Assembly: GCA_045617405.1 (NCBI GenBank) | Contig: JAZLIL010000055.1 | Span: 1-5,279 of the forward strand | Length of the DNA: 5,279 nucleotides | DNA from: JAZLIL01 sp045617405 | GTDB lineage: Bacteria; Bacillota; Clostridia; Lachnospirales; Lachnospiraceae | Reading direction: 5' to 3' | In this document: piece after piece, positions 1-5,279 of the stretch | Numbering within the stretch: the stretch's first letter is position 1 | How the letters are laid out: the number at the start of each line of letters is the position of its first letter | Notes under the pieces: generated by a model | What the model saw: the letters and a program-made list of their open reading frames with translations, nothing else | Told to the model about the DNA's origin: nothing | Databases searched by the model: none | Position numbers and translations under genes: made by a program

Positions 1-1399
1 TAAGGCAGTTGAAGAACTGGGAACAATCATCAGCACTAATCCTTCCATGCAGGATGTTGAAGATGAGAAATTTGATTTTGAGTTTTCAATTCTTGTATCA
101 TCCGTTGCAGAGCAGTCAAAGATTTTTGATGCCGTAATGAATGTTTCAGAAATTGCAAATTGTGTAATTTCCGAGGTTAAGGCTGAGGCTCCCAAGGAGG
201 CGGCCAAGGAAGAAATCAAAGACGATAAGGCTCAGAAGAATGAAAAGGCAAATGCCGCAAAGGCTAAGCCTGTTGTAAACAGATCTGTAAGAGTCGATAT
301 TGAGAAGCTCGATGATCTTATGAACCTTGTAAGTGAGCTTATCATTGAAAAGAACAAGATAGTGTCGATTTCTTCTTCAGATGTGACTGAACAGCTTGAG
401 AGAATCACTTCGAACATCCACACTTCCGTTATGAAGGTTCGAATGGTTCCCATCGAGAGTGTTGTAAACAGATTCCCCCGTATGATCAGAGATCTTTCAA
501 AGAAGCTTGACAAGAAGATGGAGCTTCATATGTCAGGTGAAGAGACAGAGCTTGACAGAACCGTTATTGATGAGATTGGTGATCCTCTTATGCATCTTCT
601 CAGAAATTCAGCTGACCACGGTCTCGAGTCGAATGAGGAGAGAATCAGTAAAGGCAAGAGCGAAGTCGGCAACATCTGGCTTGATGCTTATCAGGAAGGC
701 AACAACGTTGTAATTGAAGTCCGGGATGACGGAAACGGAATCAACCTTGAGAAGGTTAAAAATAAGGCTATCGCAAACGGACTCTATTCGAAGGAGCAGG
801 CAGACGCTCTTTCCGAGAAAGAGATTATTGACATCCTCTTCAGACCCAGCTTTTCAACTGCAGATGTTATTTCGGATGTTTCGGGACGTGGCGTAGGTCT
901 TGATGTTGTAAAGTCAAAGATTGAATCGTTAAGCGGCAACATCGAGGCTAAAACAGTTGCAGGAGAGGGTTCAACCTTTACTATCAGGCTTCCGCTTACA
1001 CTTGCCATTATTCAGTCACTTATGGTTATCATCGGTGATGAGAAGTATGCAATCCCGCTTCCGTGCATTCAGACAATTGAGGATGTTCCCGCATCTGATG
1101 TTAAGCTTGTACAGAACAAGGAAGTTATTAATCTGAGAGGTACTGTTGTTCCGCTTCTTCGTCTTGATGAGATCCTTGATATCCCGAATTCAAAGAGGGA
1201 TGCAGAAAACCTTACAGTTGTTATTGTAACAAAGGGCGAGCGTCTTGCCGGTCTTGTTGTAGATGACCTTATCGGACAGCTTGAGATCGTTATTAAGTCT
1301 ATCGGAAAGTACATTAATAATTCGAAGATGATCAGCGGCGCTACAATCCTGGGCGATGGCGAAATCGCACTGATCCTTGATGTTAACAACTTAGTATAG
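1..1399 (+). CDS. cheA: Chemotaxis histidine kinase CheA, 3' part (5' end outside window)
   Basis: CheA is the cytoplasmic kinase that autophosphorylates under receptor control and passes phosphate to CheY. The frame is open from the left edge (base 1 ends a codon begun upstream), so the ATG at 47 is internal. Numbering from that ATG, residues 1-45 plus the 15 upstream codons look like the end of a CheY-binding P2 domain. Residues 46-78 are a Lys/Glu/Ala-rich linker. Residues 79-128 are the P3 dimerisation helices. Residues 129-318 are the P4 ATPase, with an N box (HLLRNSADHGL, 183-193), G1 box (DDGNG, 227-231), F box (FRPSFSTA, 265-272), G2 box (GRGVG, 280-284) and GEGSTF (306-311). Residues 320-450 are the CheW-like P5 domain. 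All visible ATP-binding motifs look intact. The P1 domain with the phosphorylated histidine must lie upstream; it cannot be assessed. The gene ends 13 bases before cheW. Confidence 0.97.
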   Translation, partial: KAVEELGTIISTNPSMQDVEDEKFDFEFSILVSSVAEQSKIFDAVMNVSEIANCVISEVKAEAPKEAAKEEIKDDKAQKNEKANAAKAKPVVNRSVRVDIEKLDDLMNLVSELIIEKNKIVSISSSDVTEQLERITSNIHTSVMKVRMVPIESVVNRFPRMIRDLSKKLDKKMELHMSGEETELDRTVIDEIGDPLMHLLRNSADHGLESNEERISKGKSEVGNIWLDAYQEGNNVVIEVRDDGNGINLEKVKNKAIANGLYSKEQADALSEKEIIDILFRPSFSTADVISDVSGRGVGLDVVKSKIESLSGNIEAKTVAGEGSTFTIRLPLTLAIIQSLMVIIGDEKYAIPLPCIQTIEDVPASDVKLVQNKEVINLRGTVVPLLRLDEILDIPNSKRDAENLTVVIVTKGERLAGLVVDDLIGQLEIVIKSIGKYINNSKMISGATILGDGEIALILDVNNLV

Positions 1400-1404
1400 G
1401 AGGG
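1398..1404 (+). promoter_or_regulatory. cheW ribosome binding site overlapping the cheA stop
   Basis: The sequence AGGAGGG begins inside the TAG stop codon of cheA (1397-1399) and lies about 8-9 bases before the cheW ATG at 1413. A ribosome terminating on cheA would cover this site, so coupled translation of the two signalling partners is likely. The coupling is inferred; the overlap is seen directly. Confidence 0.85.
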
Positions 1405-1412
1405 ACGGATTT

Positions 1413-1874
1413 ATGGATCTGAATATTGCAGTTAAGACTGAATCTAAACAATACATAGGTATTACGATCGGAATTGAGCAGTACGGAATAGATATTTCAT
1501 TCGTAGACAACATCGTAAAGATGCAGAAGCTCACGAGAGTTCCCAAGGCCCAGACCTACTTCCTCGGAGTTATTAACATTCGTGGTGAAATTATACCTGT
1601 CATGAGTCTTCGGCTTAAATTTGGTCTTGAACCCGATAAGATTGGTCCCAAGACCAGAATCCTCATTATTAAGCCTGACAAAAACTCGGCTGTTGGTATA
1701 ATTGTCGACGAGGTTAAGGAAGTATTTAATATTTCAGAGGATGAGATTGATAAGGCTCCTCAGAACAATGATGAAACGGCAAGTTACGTTCTTGGCGTAG
1801 GCAAGCATGAGAAGGGTCTCATTACACTTCTGAATATCATGAGTGTCATAAGTGAAAGAAAAGAAGAACAGTAG
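1413..1874 (+). CDS. cheW: Chemotaxis coupling protein CheW
   Basis: CheW is a cytoplasmic scaffold that joins the CheA P5 domain to chemoreceptors in the signalling array. The 153-residue product is the usual length for a single-domain CheW and has the family pattern. A first beta strand (YIGITIGIEQYGIDI, residues 14-28) is followed by the core stretch LTRVPKAQTYFLGVINIRG (40-58). That stretch carries the conserved NxRG turn at 55-58, and IIPVMSLRLKFGL (60-72) follows. A second half follows, with VGIIVDEVKEVFNI (94-107) and a closing LLNI strand (139-142). The start is the ATG at 1413 behind a strong AGGAGGG. It lies 13 bases after cheA, and the two CheW-like folds (this protein and CheA P5) are made next to each other. 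A 57-base gap with a stem-loop separates it from cheC. No truncation or missing motif is seen. Confidence 0.96.
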   Translation: MDLNIAVKTESKQYIGITIGIEQYGIDISFVDNIVKMQKLTRVPKAQTYFLGVINIRGEIIPVMSLRLKFGLEPDKIGPKTRILIIKPDKNSAVGIIVDEVKEVFNISEDEIDKAPQNNDETASYVLGVGKHEKGLITLLNIMSVISERKEEQ

Positions 1875-1881
1875 AAAAGTT

Positions 1882-1915
1882 AAGAGGGGCGGCCGTCTTT
1901 AGCCGCCCCAATCTT
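1882..1915 (+). promoter_or_regulatory. GC-rich intercistronic stem-loop between cheW and cheC
   Basis: GGGGCGGC (1886-1893) pairs perfectly with GCCGCCCC (1902-1909) around an 8-base loop. AAGA (1882-1885) can also pair with TCTT (1912-1915) across a two-base bulge, giving about 12 pairs. Only a short TTT run follows (1914-1916), so this is not a classic intrinsic terminator. It sits 8-11 bases after the cheW stop and ends just before the cheC ribosome site (GAGGGGG, 1921-1927). Partial termination, or a barrier that protects or cuts the mRNA and sets cheA/cheW versus cheC/cheD levels, are the likely options. The structure is seen; the role is inferred. Confidence 0.7.
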
Positions 1916-1931
1916 TGCCAGAGGGGGAAAA

Positions 1932-2549
1932 ATGAGCGCTCAACGTTTAGAGGATTTCAGTGATATACAGCTTGACGTTTTGAAAGAAATCGCGAATATC
2001 GGAGCAGGAAATGCTACGACTTCGCTTTCCAATCTGCTTAATGCAAGTGTTGACATGTCTGTACCGACTGTCAGGTTTCTTGAGTTCAAGGAGCTTGGAG
2101 ATATAATCGGAGGTGCCGAGAATCTTATTGTCGGCATTTTGCTTACTCTTGAGAACGATCTTGATGGTATGATGATGTTCATCATGGAAAAAGATGCTGC
2201 TCATAAGGTTGTAAGCAGACTGATGGGACGACCTGCCGTTACATTTGATGATTTTGATGAGATGGATCTCTCGGCACTTAGAGAAATCGGAAACATCATA
2301 GCAGGTTCATATCTTTCTTCAATCTCTTCATTTACAAATTTGGTTATTACTTCAAGTGTTCCCTATTTATCAATTGATATGGCCGGTGCAATATTAAGTG
2401 TTCCGGCGATAGAATTCGGAAAGATAAGCGATAAGGCACTTCTGATCCAGTCTAGATTTGGTGATGAGAATACTGTGGTTGACGGATATTACATTCTGAT
2501 ACCTACTTTGGAGTCGTTTAACAAGATTTTCAGTTCTTTTGGATTATAA
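1932..2549 (+). CDS. cheC: CheY-P phosphatase CheC
   Basis: CheC belongs to the CheC/CheX/FliY phosphatase family and removes phosphate from CheY-P; in B. subtilis it also binds CheD and controls its access to receptors. The 205-residue product has the expected length and internal duplication. The first active-site helix is DVLKEIANIGAGNA (15-28), with Glu19 and Asn22 in the catalytic E-x2-N spacing. The second is SALREIGNIIAGS (114-126), with Glu118 and Asn121. Both sites are therefore intact, as in two-site CheC and unlike family members with one degenerate site. The start at ATG 1932 follows GAGGGGG at good spacing. cheD begins 15 bases after the stop, matching the known functional pairing. 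No target-binding N-terminal extension of the FliY type is present, and there is no C-terminal FliN domain, which argues against FliY. Confidence 0.95.
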   Translation: MSAQRLEDFSDIQLDVLKEIANIGAGNATTSLSNLLNASVDMSVPTVRFLEFKELGDIIGGAENLIVGILLTLENDLDGMMMFIMEKDAAHKVVSRLMGRPAVTFDDFDEMDLSALREIGNIIAGSYLSSISSFTNLVITSSVPYLSIDMAGAILSVPAIEFGKISDKALLIQSRFGDENTVVDGYYILIPTLESFNKIFSSFGL

Positions 2550-2564
2550 TCGGGTAGGTTTGAT

Positions 2565-3050
2565 ATGGGTGAGATGATAAAAGTCGGTATGGCTGATATG
2601 AATTTGTGCTTTCCTCCCGATGCTATTACAACGTTGGGACTTGGATCTTGTGTCGGCATATGTTTATATGACACGCTGACAAAGGTTTCGGGTATGGTTC
2701 ATGTCATGCTTCCTGACAGTACGATAATTAGAAATAATGATAATATAGCTAAGTTCGCCGATACCGGAATAAAGGAACTTCTTAAGCGCATGCTTGAAAG
2801 AGGCGCCTCAAGAGGTTGTATAAGAGCTAAGATTGCCGGTGGTGCTCAGATGTTCGCCTTCGGTACGAACAGTGACATGCTTCGCGTCGGTGAGAGGAAT
2901 GTTGAGGCAACTAAGAGGATTCTTTCCGAACTTCGGATTCCGATTATGGCAGAGGATTGCGGACTCAACTATGGACGTACAATTGAGTTCTATCCGGAAA
3001 ATTTTGAACTTGTAATCAAAGCAGTTGGTAAAGAAAGAAAGGTAATCTGA
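2565..3050 (+). CDS. cheD: Chemoreceptor glutamine deamidase CheD
   Basis: CheD hydrolyses specific glutamine side chains of chemoreceptors to glutamate and takes part in the CheC-CheD-CheY-P adaptation loop. The 161-residue product matches the family length. The signature TLGLGSCVGICLYD (23-36) contains the nucleophile Cys29. GMVHVMLP (43-50) contains the catalytic His46, 17 residues after the cysteine as in Thermotoga CheD. Thr23 lies six residues before the cysteine, matching the third conserved position. Further family blocks are AKIAGGAQMF (88-97), VGERNVE (108-114) and GRTIEFYP (137-144). All three expected catalytic residues are present. The ATG at 2565 follows a weak site (GGGTAGG, 2552-2558). 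A second in-frame ATG at 2574 has no spaced ribosome site, so 2565 is preferred. The next gene starts one base after the stop. Confidence 0.96.
   Translation: MGEMIKVGMADMNLCFPPDAITTLGLGSCVGICLYDTLTKVSGMVHVMLPDSTIIRNNDNIAKFADTGIKELLKRMLERGASRGCIRAKIAGGAQMFAFGTNSDMLRVGERNVEATKRILSELRIPIMAEDCGLNYGRTIEFYPENFELVIKAVGKERKVI
3038..3042 (+). promoter_or_regulatory. Weak ribosome binding site supporting the TTG start at 3052
   Basis: AAAGG lies inside the last codons of cheD, nine bases before the TTG at 3052. It is only a partial match to AAAGGAGG. No ATG lies nearby in frame until 3085, which would begin inside the first membrane helix and lose the two lysines, so TTG is the better start. Translation is probably coupled to cheD, whose stop is one base upstream. 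Confidence 0.6.
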
Positions 3051-3051
3051 T

Positions 3052-3453
3052 TTGAAAAAGAGCGCACTTATTCCGCTGATTGTTATGCTTGTCAGCGGAG
3101 CTTTGGCATGTCTGTACTGTATGAGAAACGATCTTCGCGTTTTTCTTGCGATGATTGTTATCTTTGGAACGATGACAGTCTTTTACAGCGTCACAAAGTT
3201 CATATTCAGCATATCGGAGAGAATTTCGCGGGAAATCGAAGAAAAAGAGATTATTAAGCGCGAGGCTGCCATAATCAGGGCACAGGAGGAACAGAGGCGC
3301 TATGAAGAGGAGGAGGCAGCGGCAAGAGAAGCTGAACTTGCAGCCAATCTCACCGGTAACGGCGACGAATTTGGAGAACCCGGGTATGAGTTTGGCGGCT
3401 ATTATGATGAGCCTGATGAAATCGATCAAAGTGCTGCAGATTACGGATTCTGA
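3052..3453 (+). CDS. Unrecognised two-helix membrane protein with charged coiled coil
   Basis: I do not recognise a family for this 133-residue product. Two lysines after the start are followed by hydrophobic segments at about 5-23 and 30-53, joined by a short charged turn (RNDLR, 25-29). This suggests a membrane hairpin with both ends in the cytoplasm. Residues 57-97 are a highly charged Glu/Arg/Ala stretch likely to form a long helix or coiled coil. The tail (about 100-133) is acidic and rich in Gly, Tyr and Phe, with EFG and EFGG copies at 106-108 and 113-116. The gene is one base from cheD and 138 bases from fliA, so a motility or chemotaxis role is likely from position alone. In B. subtilis a small membrane protein with a cytoplasmic tail (SwrB) lies just after sigD; this could be a positional analogue, but I see no sequence proof. 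The reading frame is supported by spacing and composition. Confidence 0.82.
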   Translation: MKKSALIPLIVMLVSGALACLYCMRNDLRVFLAMIVIFGTMTVFYSVTKFIFSISERISREIEEKEIIKREAAIIRAQEEQRRYEEEEAAAREAELAANLTGNGDEFGEPGYEFGGYYDEPDEIDQSAADYGF

Positions 3454-3476
3454 CAGCTCTTTGCGCCGCTGATTCT

Positions 3477-3511
3477 GTTAATCGAAAATTATTCGACAGA
3501 TATCGTTAATC
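3477..3511 (+). repeat. Short direct repeat GTTAATC with enclosed palindrome
   Basis: GTTAATC occurs at 3477-3483 and again at 3505-3511, 28 bases apart. TCGAA (3482-3486) and TTCGA (3492-3496) form a small inverted repeat between them. The second copy ends just before a TTGACA at 3514-3519. The arrangement could be a regulator site upstream of fliA, but seven-base repeats in AT-rich DNA can arise by chance. Confidence 0.3.
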
Positions 3512-3527
3512 CTTTGACACATTGGTA

Positions 3528-3557
3528 TTGAATTTTGATGTCATTAATATATATAAT
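3528..3557 (+). promoter_or_regulatory. Putative housekeeping (SigA-type) promoter for fliA
   Basis: A perfect -10 hexamer TATAAT (3552-3557) is preceded by TTGAAT (3528-3533, four of six consensus bases) at an 18-base spacer. Transcription would start near 3564, leaving a leader of roughly 28 bases that contains GGGGAG (3577-3582), nine bases before the fliA ATG. The region is more AT-rich than its flanks and lies in the longest gap of the window. A perfect TTGACA (3514-3519) is also present but is 32 bases from the TATAAT, too far to pair with it. No SigD-type promoter was seen here. The call rests on motif matching only. Confidence 0.55.
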
Positions 3558-3591
3558 AGACTAAAGTAGTATACGTGGGGAGTATTATTTC

Positions 3592-4353
3592 ATGAGTGTA
3601 AACGACCGTGTAAAGCTTTGGGACGATTATGGAAAACATAAGACTCCGGAGCTTCGGGAAAAGATAATACTTGAATATTCCGGCATGGTGAAAATCATTG
3701 CGGGAAAGCTGAGCATTTACCTCGGATACAATGTTGAATTTGAGGATCTGGTCAGCTACGGGATTTTTGGTCTGATTGATGCTATCGACAAGTTTGACCC
3801 TGACAAGGGTGTTAAGTTTGAAACTTACGCGTCGCTTCGAATCAGAGGAGAGATTCTTGATCAGATAAGAAAGCTTGACTGGATGCCAAGAACCTTGAGG
3901 CAGAGGCAGAAACAGCTTGATGCAGCCTACAGAAAGATTGAGGTTGAAACTGGAAGAACGGCAAGTGATGAGGAGCTTGCCGCGGAACTCGGGATAAGCA
4001 TGGATGAGCTTGAAAGCTGGCACAACCAGACGAAGGCATCATGTCTTCTTTCTCTCGAGGAGTATATGGAGCAGAGTGATGTTTCCGCAGAAAATTCAAC
4101 GAGCTGTGACTATGTCCAGCCCGAAAGGGTCGTTGAGAAGCAGGAGCTTAAGAAGATTCTAATGGAGGCTCTTGCTACTCTGACAGAAAAGGAAAATAAA
4201 GTTGTTGTGCTTTATTATTACGAGGATCTTACGCTTAAAGAAATCAGCAGGATTCTTGAGGTATCGGAGTCACGTGTTTCCCAGCTTCATTCGAAAGCAA
4301 TTGCTAAGTTGAGAGTTAAGCTCGGAGACAATATGGCGATGTTTTTAGGTTAA
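3592..4353 (+). CDS. fliA: RNA polymerase sigma factor FliA/SigD (sigma-28) for flagellar genes
   Basis: This sigma-70 family protein of the FliA/WhiG group directs RNA polymerase to late flagellar, motor and chemotaxis promoters. The 253-residue length fits sigma-28. Region 2 spans about 28-104 and includes EDLVSYGIFGLIDAIDKFDP (51-70) and then KFETYASLRIRGEILDQIRK (75-94). The WMPRTLRQ block at 97-104 is typical of FliA. Region 3 covers about 105-150, including GRTASDEELAAELGIS (121-136). Region 4 covers about 194-243, with LTEKENKVVVLYYYEDLTLKE (197-217) and the helix-turn-helix SRILEVSESRVSQLHSKAI (219-237). Region 1.1 is absent, as expected for this group. ATG 3592 follows GGGGAG at nine bases. 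WhiG/SigD-like sporulation use is possible in related families, but the chemotaxis neighbours make the flagellar role most likely. Its anti-sigma FlgM is not in the window. Confidence 0.95.
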   Translation: MSVNDRVKLWDDYGKHKTPELREKIILEYSGMVKIIAGKLSIYLGYNVEFEDLVSYGIFGLIDAIDKFDPDKGVKFETYASLRIRGEILDQIRKLDWMPRTLRQRQKQLDAAYRKIEVETGRTASDEELAAELGISMDELESWHNQTKASCLLSLEEYMEQSDVSAENSTSCDYVQPERVVEKQELKKILMEALATLTEKENKVVVLYYYEDLTLKEISRILEVSESRVSQLHSKAIAKLRVKLGDNMAMFLG

Positions 4354-4385
4354 TCGCACTATGGATTTGGGTGGGTCCTTTGTGC

Positions 4386-4415
4386 AGACAGTGTGATGGG
4401 GGTTACGCTGTTTTT
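4386..4415 (+). terminator. Weak terminator- or attenuator-like hairpin after fliA
   Basis: Bases 4386-4396 can pair with 4403-4413 over 11 positions, three of them G-U wobbles, around a six-base loop (TGGGGG). A run of five T residues (4411-4415) closes the structure. The stem has only three G-C pairs, so it is weaker than a typical intrinsic terminator. It lies between the fliA stop and the strong ribosome site of the next gene, where it could reduce read-through. The pairing is seen; activity is inferred. Confidence 0.35.
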
Positions 4416-4424
4416 GTTATGAAC

Positions 4425-4430
4425 AGGAGG
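4425..4430 (+). promoter_or_regulatory. Ribosome binding site that fixes the TTG start at 4438
   Basis: A perfect AGGAGG lies seven bases before TTG 4438. An in-frame TGA at 4420-4422 excludes any start further upstream, and no ATG occurs between it and 4438. The first in-frame ATG after the TTG falls at codon 35 and would remove the conserved-looking N-terminus. TTG is therefore the start. Confidence 0.85.
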
Positions 4431-4437
4431 AGTTTTT

Positions 4438-5279
4438 TTGGGAAGAAACGGTTATTTTCAATTAATCGCAACGCAGGACGCTACTTATGTTGATCTTTAT
4501 CCTCCGGTTGAGGACGGAGAACCAATTGATGAATTCGAAATGGAGAAGTTTTTTCTCAATAAGGGCGTTCAGTTTGATAAGACACTGATTCACAATTCTC
4601 TTAACGGTCTTAAGGAAAAGAAGACGGTACGCATTAATGACAGGCGAATGACGATTGAGCCTGAGTACATGGATGTGGATATCAGTCTTGATGCAGATAA
4701 GGCTGTAGTAAGATTCTATGCACCTACCAAGGGCGGTCCGATCTTTGACAAGGCGGATATTCTTGCAAATCTTGCAAAAAACGGCGTAAAGTACGGAATC
4801 AAGGATGATGTAATCGATGAGTTTTGCAGAACGAGAGAGTACTGCAAGTCTTTTGTCATGGCTGAAGGTGTTCCTATGGTTCATGGAAAGAGTGCCAAGA
4901 TTACGTACATGTTCAATACCGATGTTTCGAGAAAGCCTAAAATGCTCGATGACGGATCAGTTAATTTCCATGATCTTGATACTGTAAGTCACATCAACGC
5001 GGGCGATGTAATAGCAAGGCTTGAACCTGCAGTACAGGGAAAACCCGGCATCGATGTTATGGGTCGTGCAATTAAACCCGAGAAGGTTAAGGTTCTGTTC
5101 TTGAAAATGGTCAAGAATACGAAGCTTTCACCTGACGGCCTTACGCTTATCAGCGAGGTTTCGGGACATGCTTCGATAGTCGACGGACAGCTTTTTGTTT
5201 CCGATACATTTATTGTCCCCGGAAATGTCGATACATCAACAGGTGATATTAACTACAGCGGAAATGTTGAAGTCAAGGG
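4438..5279 (+). CDS. FapA/DUF342 family protein, 5' part (3' end outside window)
   Basis: The 280 complete codons match the DUF342 (FapA, flagellar assembly protein A) family. Residues 1-75 are an N-terminal segment starting MGRNGYFQL. Residues 76-130 form the first family domain, with VDISLDADKAVVRFYAP (80-96) and NLAKNGVKYGI (111-121). EGVPMVHGKSAKITYMFNTD (143-162) and the diagnostic QGKPGIDVMGRAIKP (200-214) follow. VPGNVDTSTGDINYSGNVEV (260-279) starts the repetitive beta-helix region and is cut by the window edge. There is no signal peptide or membrane segment, so it should be cytoplasmic. In Vibrio a FapA protein is linked to flagellar assembly, but the biochemical activity of the family is not well established. 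Adjacency to fliA supports a motility role. Start is TTG 4438. Whether it is expressed from the fliA promoter or separately is unclear. Confidence 0.9.
   Translation, partial: MGRNGYFQLIATQDATYVDLYPPVEDGEPIDEFEMEKFFLNKGVQFDKTLIHNSLNGLKEKKTVRINDRRMTIEPEYMDVDISLDADKAVVRFYAPTKGGPIFDKADILANLAKNGVKYGIKDDVIDEFCRTREYCKSFVMAEGVPMVHGKSAKITYMFNTDVSRKPKMLDDGSVNFHDLDTVSHINAGDVIARLEPAVQGKPGIDVMGRAIKPEKVKVLFLKMVKNTKLSPDGLTLISEVSGHASIVDGQLFVSDTFIVPGNVDTSTGDINYSGNVEVK

Noticed and set aside
47..49. ATG as the start of cheA
   Set aside because: The frame is open to the left edge and the 15 upstream codons continue the P2 domain; there is no ribosome site before 47.
2757..2764. GCCGATAC, resembling a SigD -10 element
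   Set aside because: It is inside cheD and has no TAAA-type -35 at the required distance of about 15 bases; it is explained by coding sequence.
3103..3114. Possible lipobox (ALAC, Cys20) in the small membrane protein
   Set aside because: The -3 residue is Ala and the -2 residue is Leu, which fits poorly, and a second membrane helix follows almost at once, so a membrane hairpin is more likely than a lipoprotein.
3016..3429. 137-codon minus-strand frame opposite the small membrane protein
   Set aside because: The + strand frame has a membrane-helix start, coiled-coil composition and operon spacing, while the minus frame has no matching transcription context.
3514..3557. TTGACA (3514) paired with TATAAT (3552) as one promoter
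   Set aside because: The 32-base spacer is far outside the usual 16-19 bases; the TTGAAT at 3528 is a better partner.
3544..4023. 159-codon reading frame on the minus strand
   Set aside because: It lies opposite the 5' half of fliA and its promoter region and has no family resemblance; a shadow of the fliA codons.
4419..4493. Short ATG reading frame of 24 codons overlapping the DUF342 start
   Set aside because: It has no ribosome site of its own, is in another frame and yields a basic peptide with no recognisable features.
4462..4884. 140-codon reading frame on the minus strand
   Set aside because: It lies wholly opposite the DUF342 gene, which has clear family motifs; the antisense product looks like a shadow frame.

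Overview
The window is one stretch of a motility and chemotaxis gene cluster, with every gene on the + strand. Order: cheA (3' part only), cheW, cheC, cheD, a small unrecognised membrane protein, fliA (sigD), and the first 280 codons of a FapA/DUF342 protein. It resembles the end of the Bacillus subtilis fla/che operon (cheA-cheW-cheC-cheD-sigD). CheC and CheD, purine-rich Shine-Dalgarno sites, TTG starts and moderate base composition point to a Firmicute. The extra membrane gene before fliA and the DUF342 gene after it suggest a clostridial lineage, most likely Lachnospiraceae. That family-level call is an inference from gene order and protein style, not from a search.

Layout. Bases 1-1399 hold the CheA C-terminal two thirds (P2 remnant, linker, dimerisation, ATPase and CheW-like domains). 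Bases 1413-1874 are cheW, whose ribosome site overlaps the cheA stop codon. Bases 1875-1931 are a 57-base gap with a strong GC-rich stem-loop. cheC (1932-2549), cheD (2565-3050) and the membrane gene (3052-3453, TTG start) follow in tight succession. Bases 3454-3591 are the largest gap and hold a plausible housekeeping promoter for fliA, with a perfect TATAAT, plus a short direct repeat. fliA occupies 3592-4353. An 84-base gap with a weak hairpin and T run leads into the DUF342 gene, which starts at TTG 4438 behind a perfect AGGAGG and runs off the window.

How the genes work together. CheW couples receptors to the CheA kinase, and CheA phosphorylates CheY (not in the window). CheC dephosphorylates CheY-P. 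CheD deamidates receptor glutamines and is bound by CheC, giving an adaptation loop. FliA is the sigma factor for late flagellar and chemotaxis genes. The small membrane protein and the DUF342 protein are probably motility accessories by position only.

This is mostly a conventional chemotaxis region. The parts least explained by known families are the two-helix coiled-coil membrane protein and the RNA or promoter elements in the three larger gaps. I found no mobile element, CRISPR array, tRNA or rRNA.
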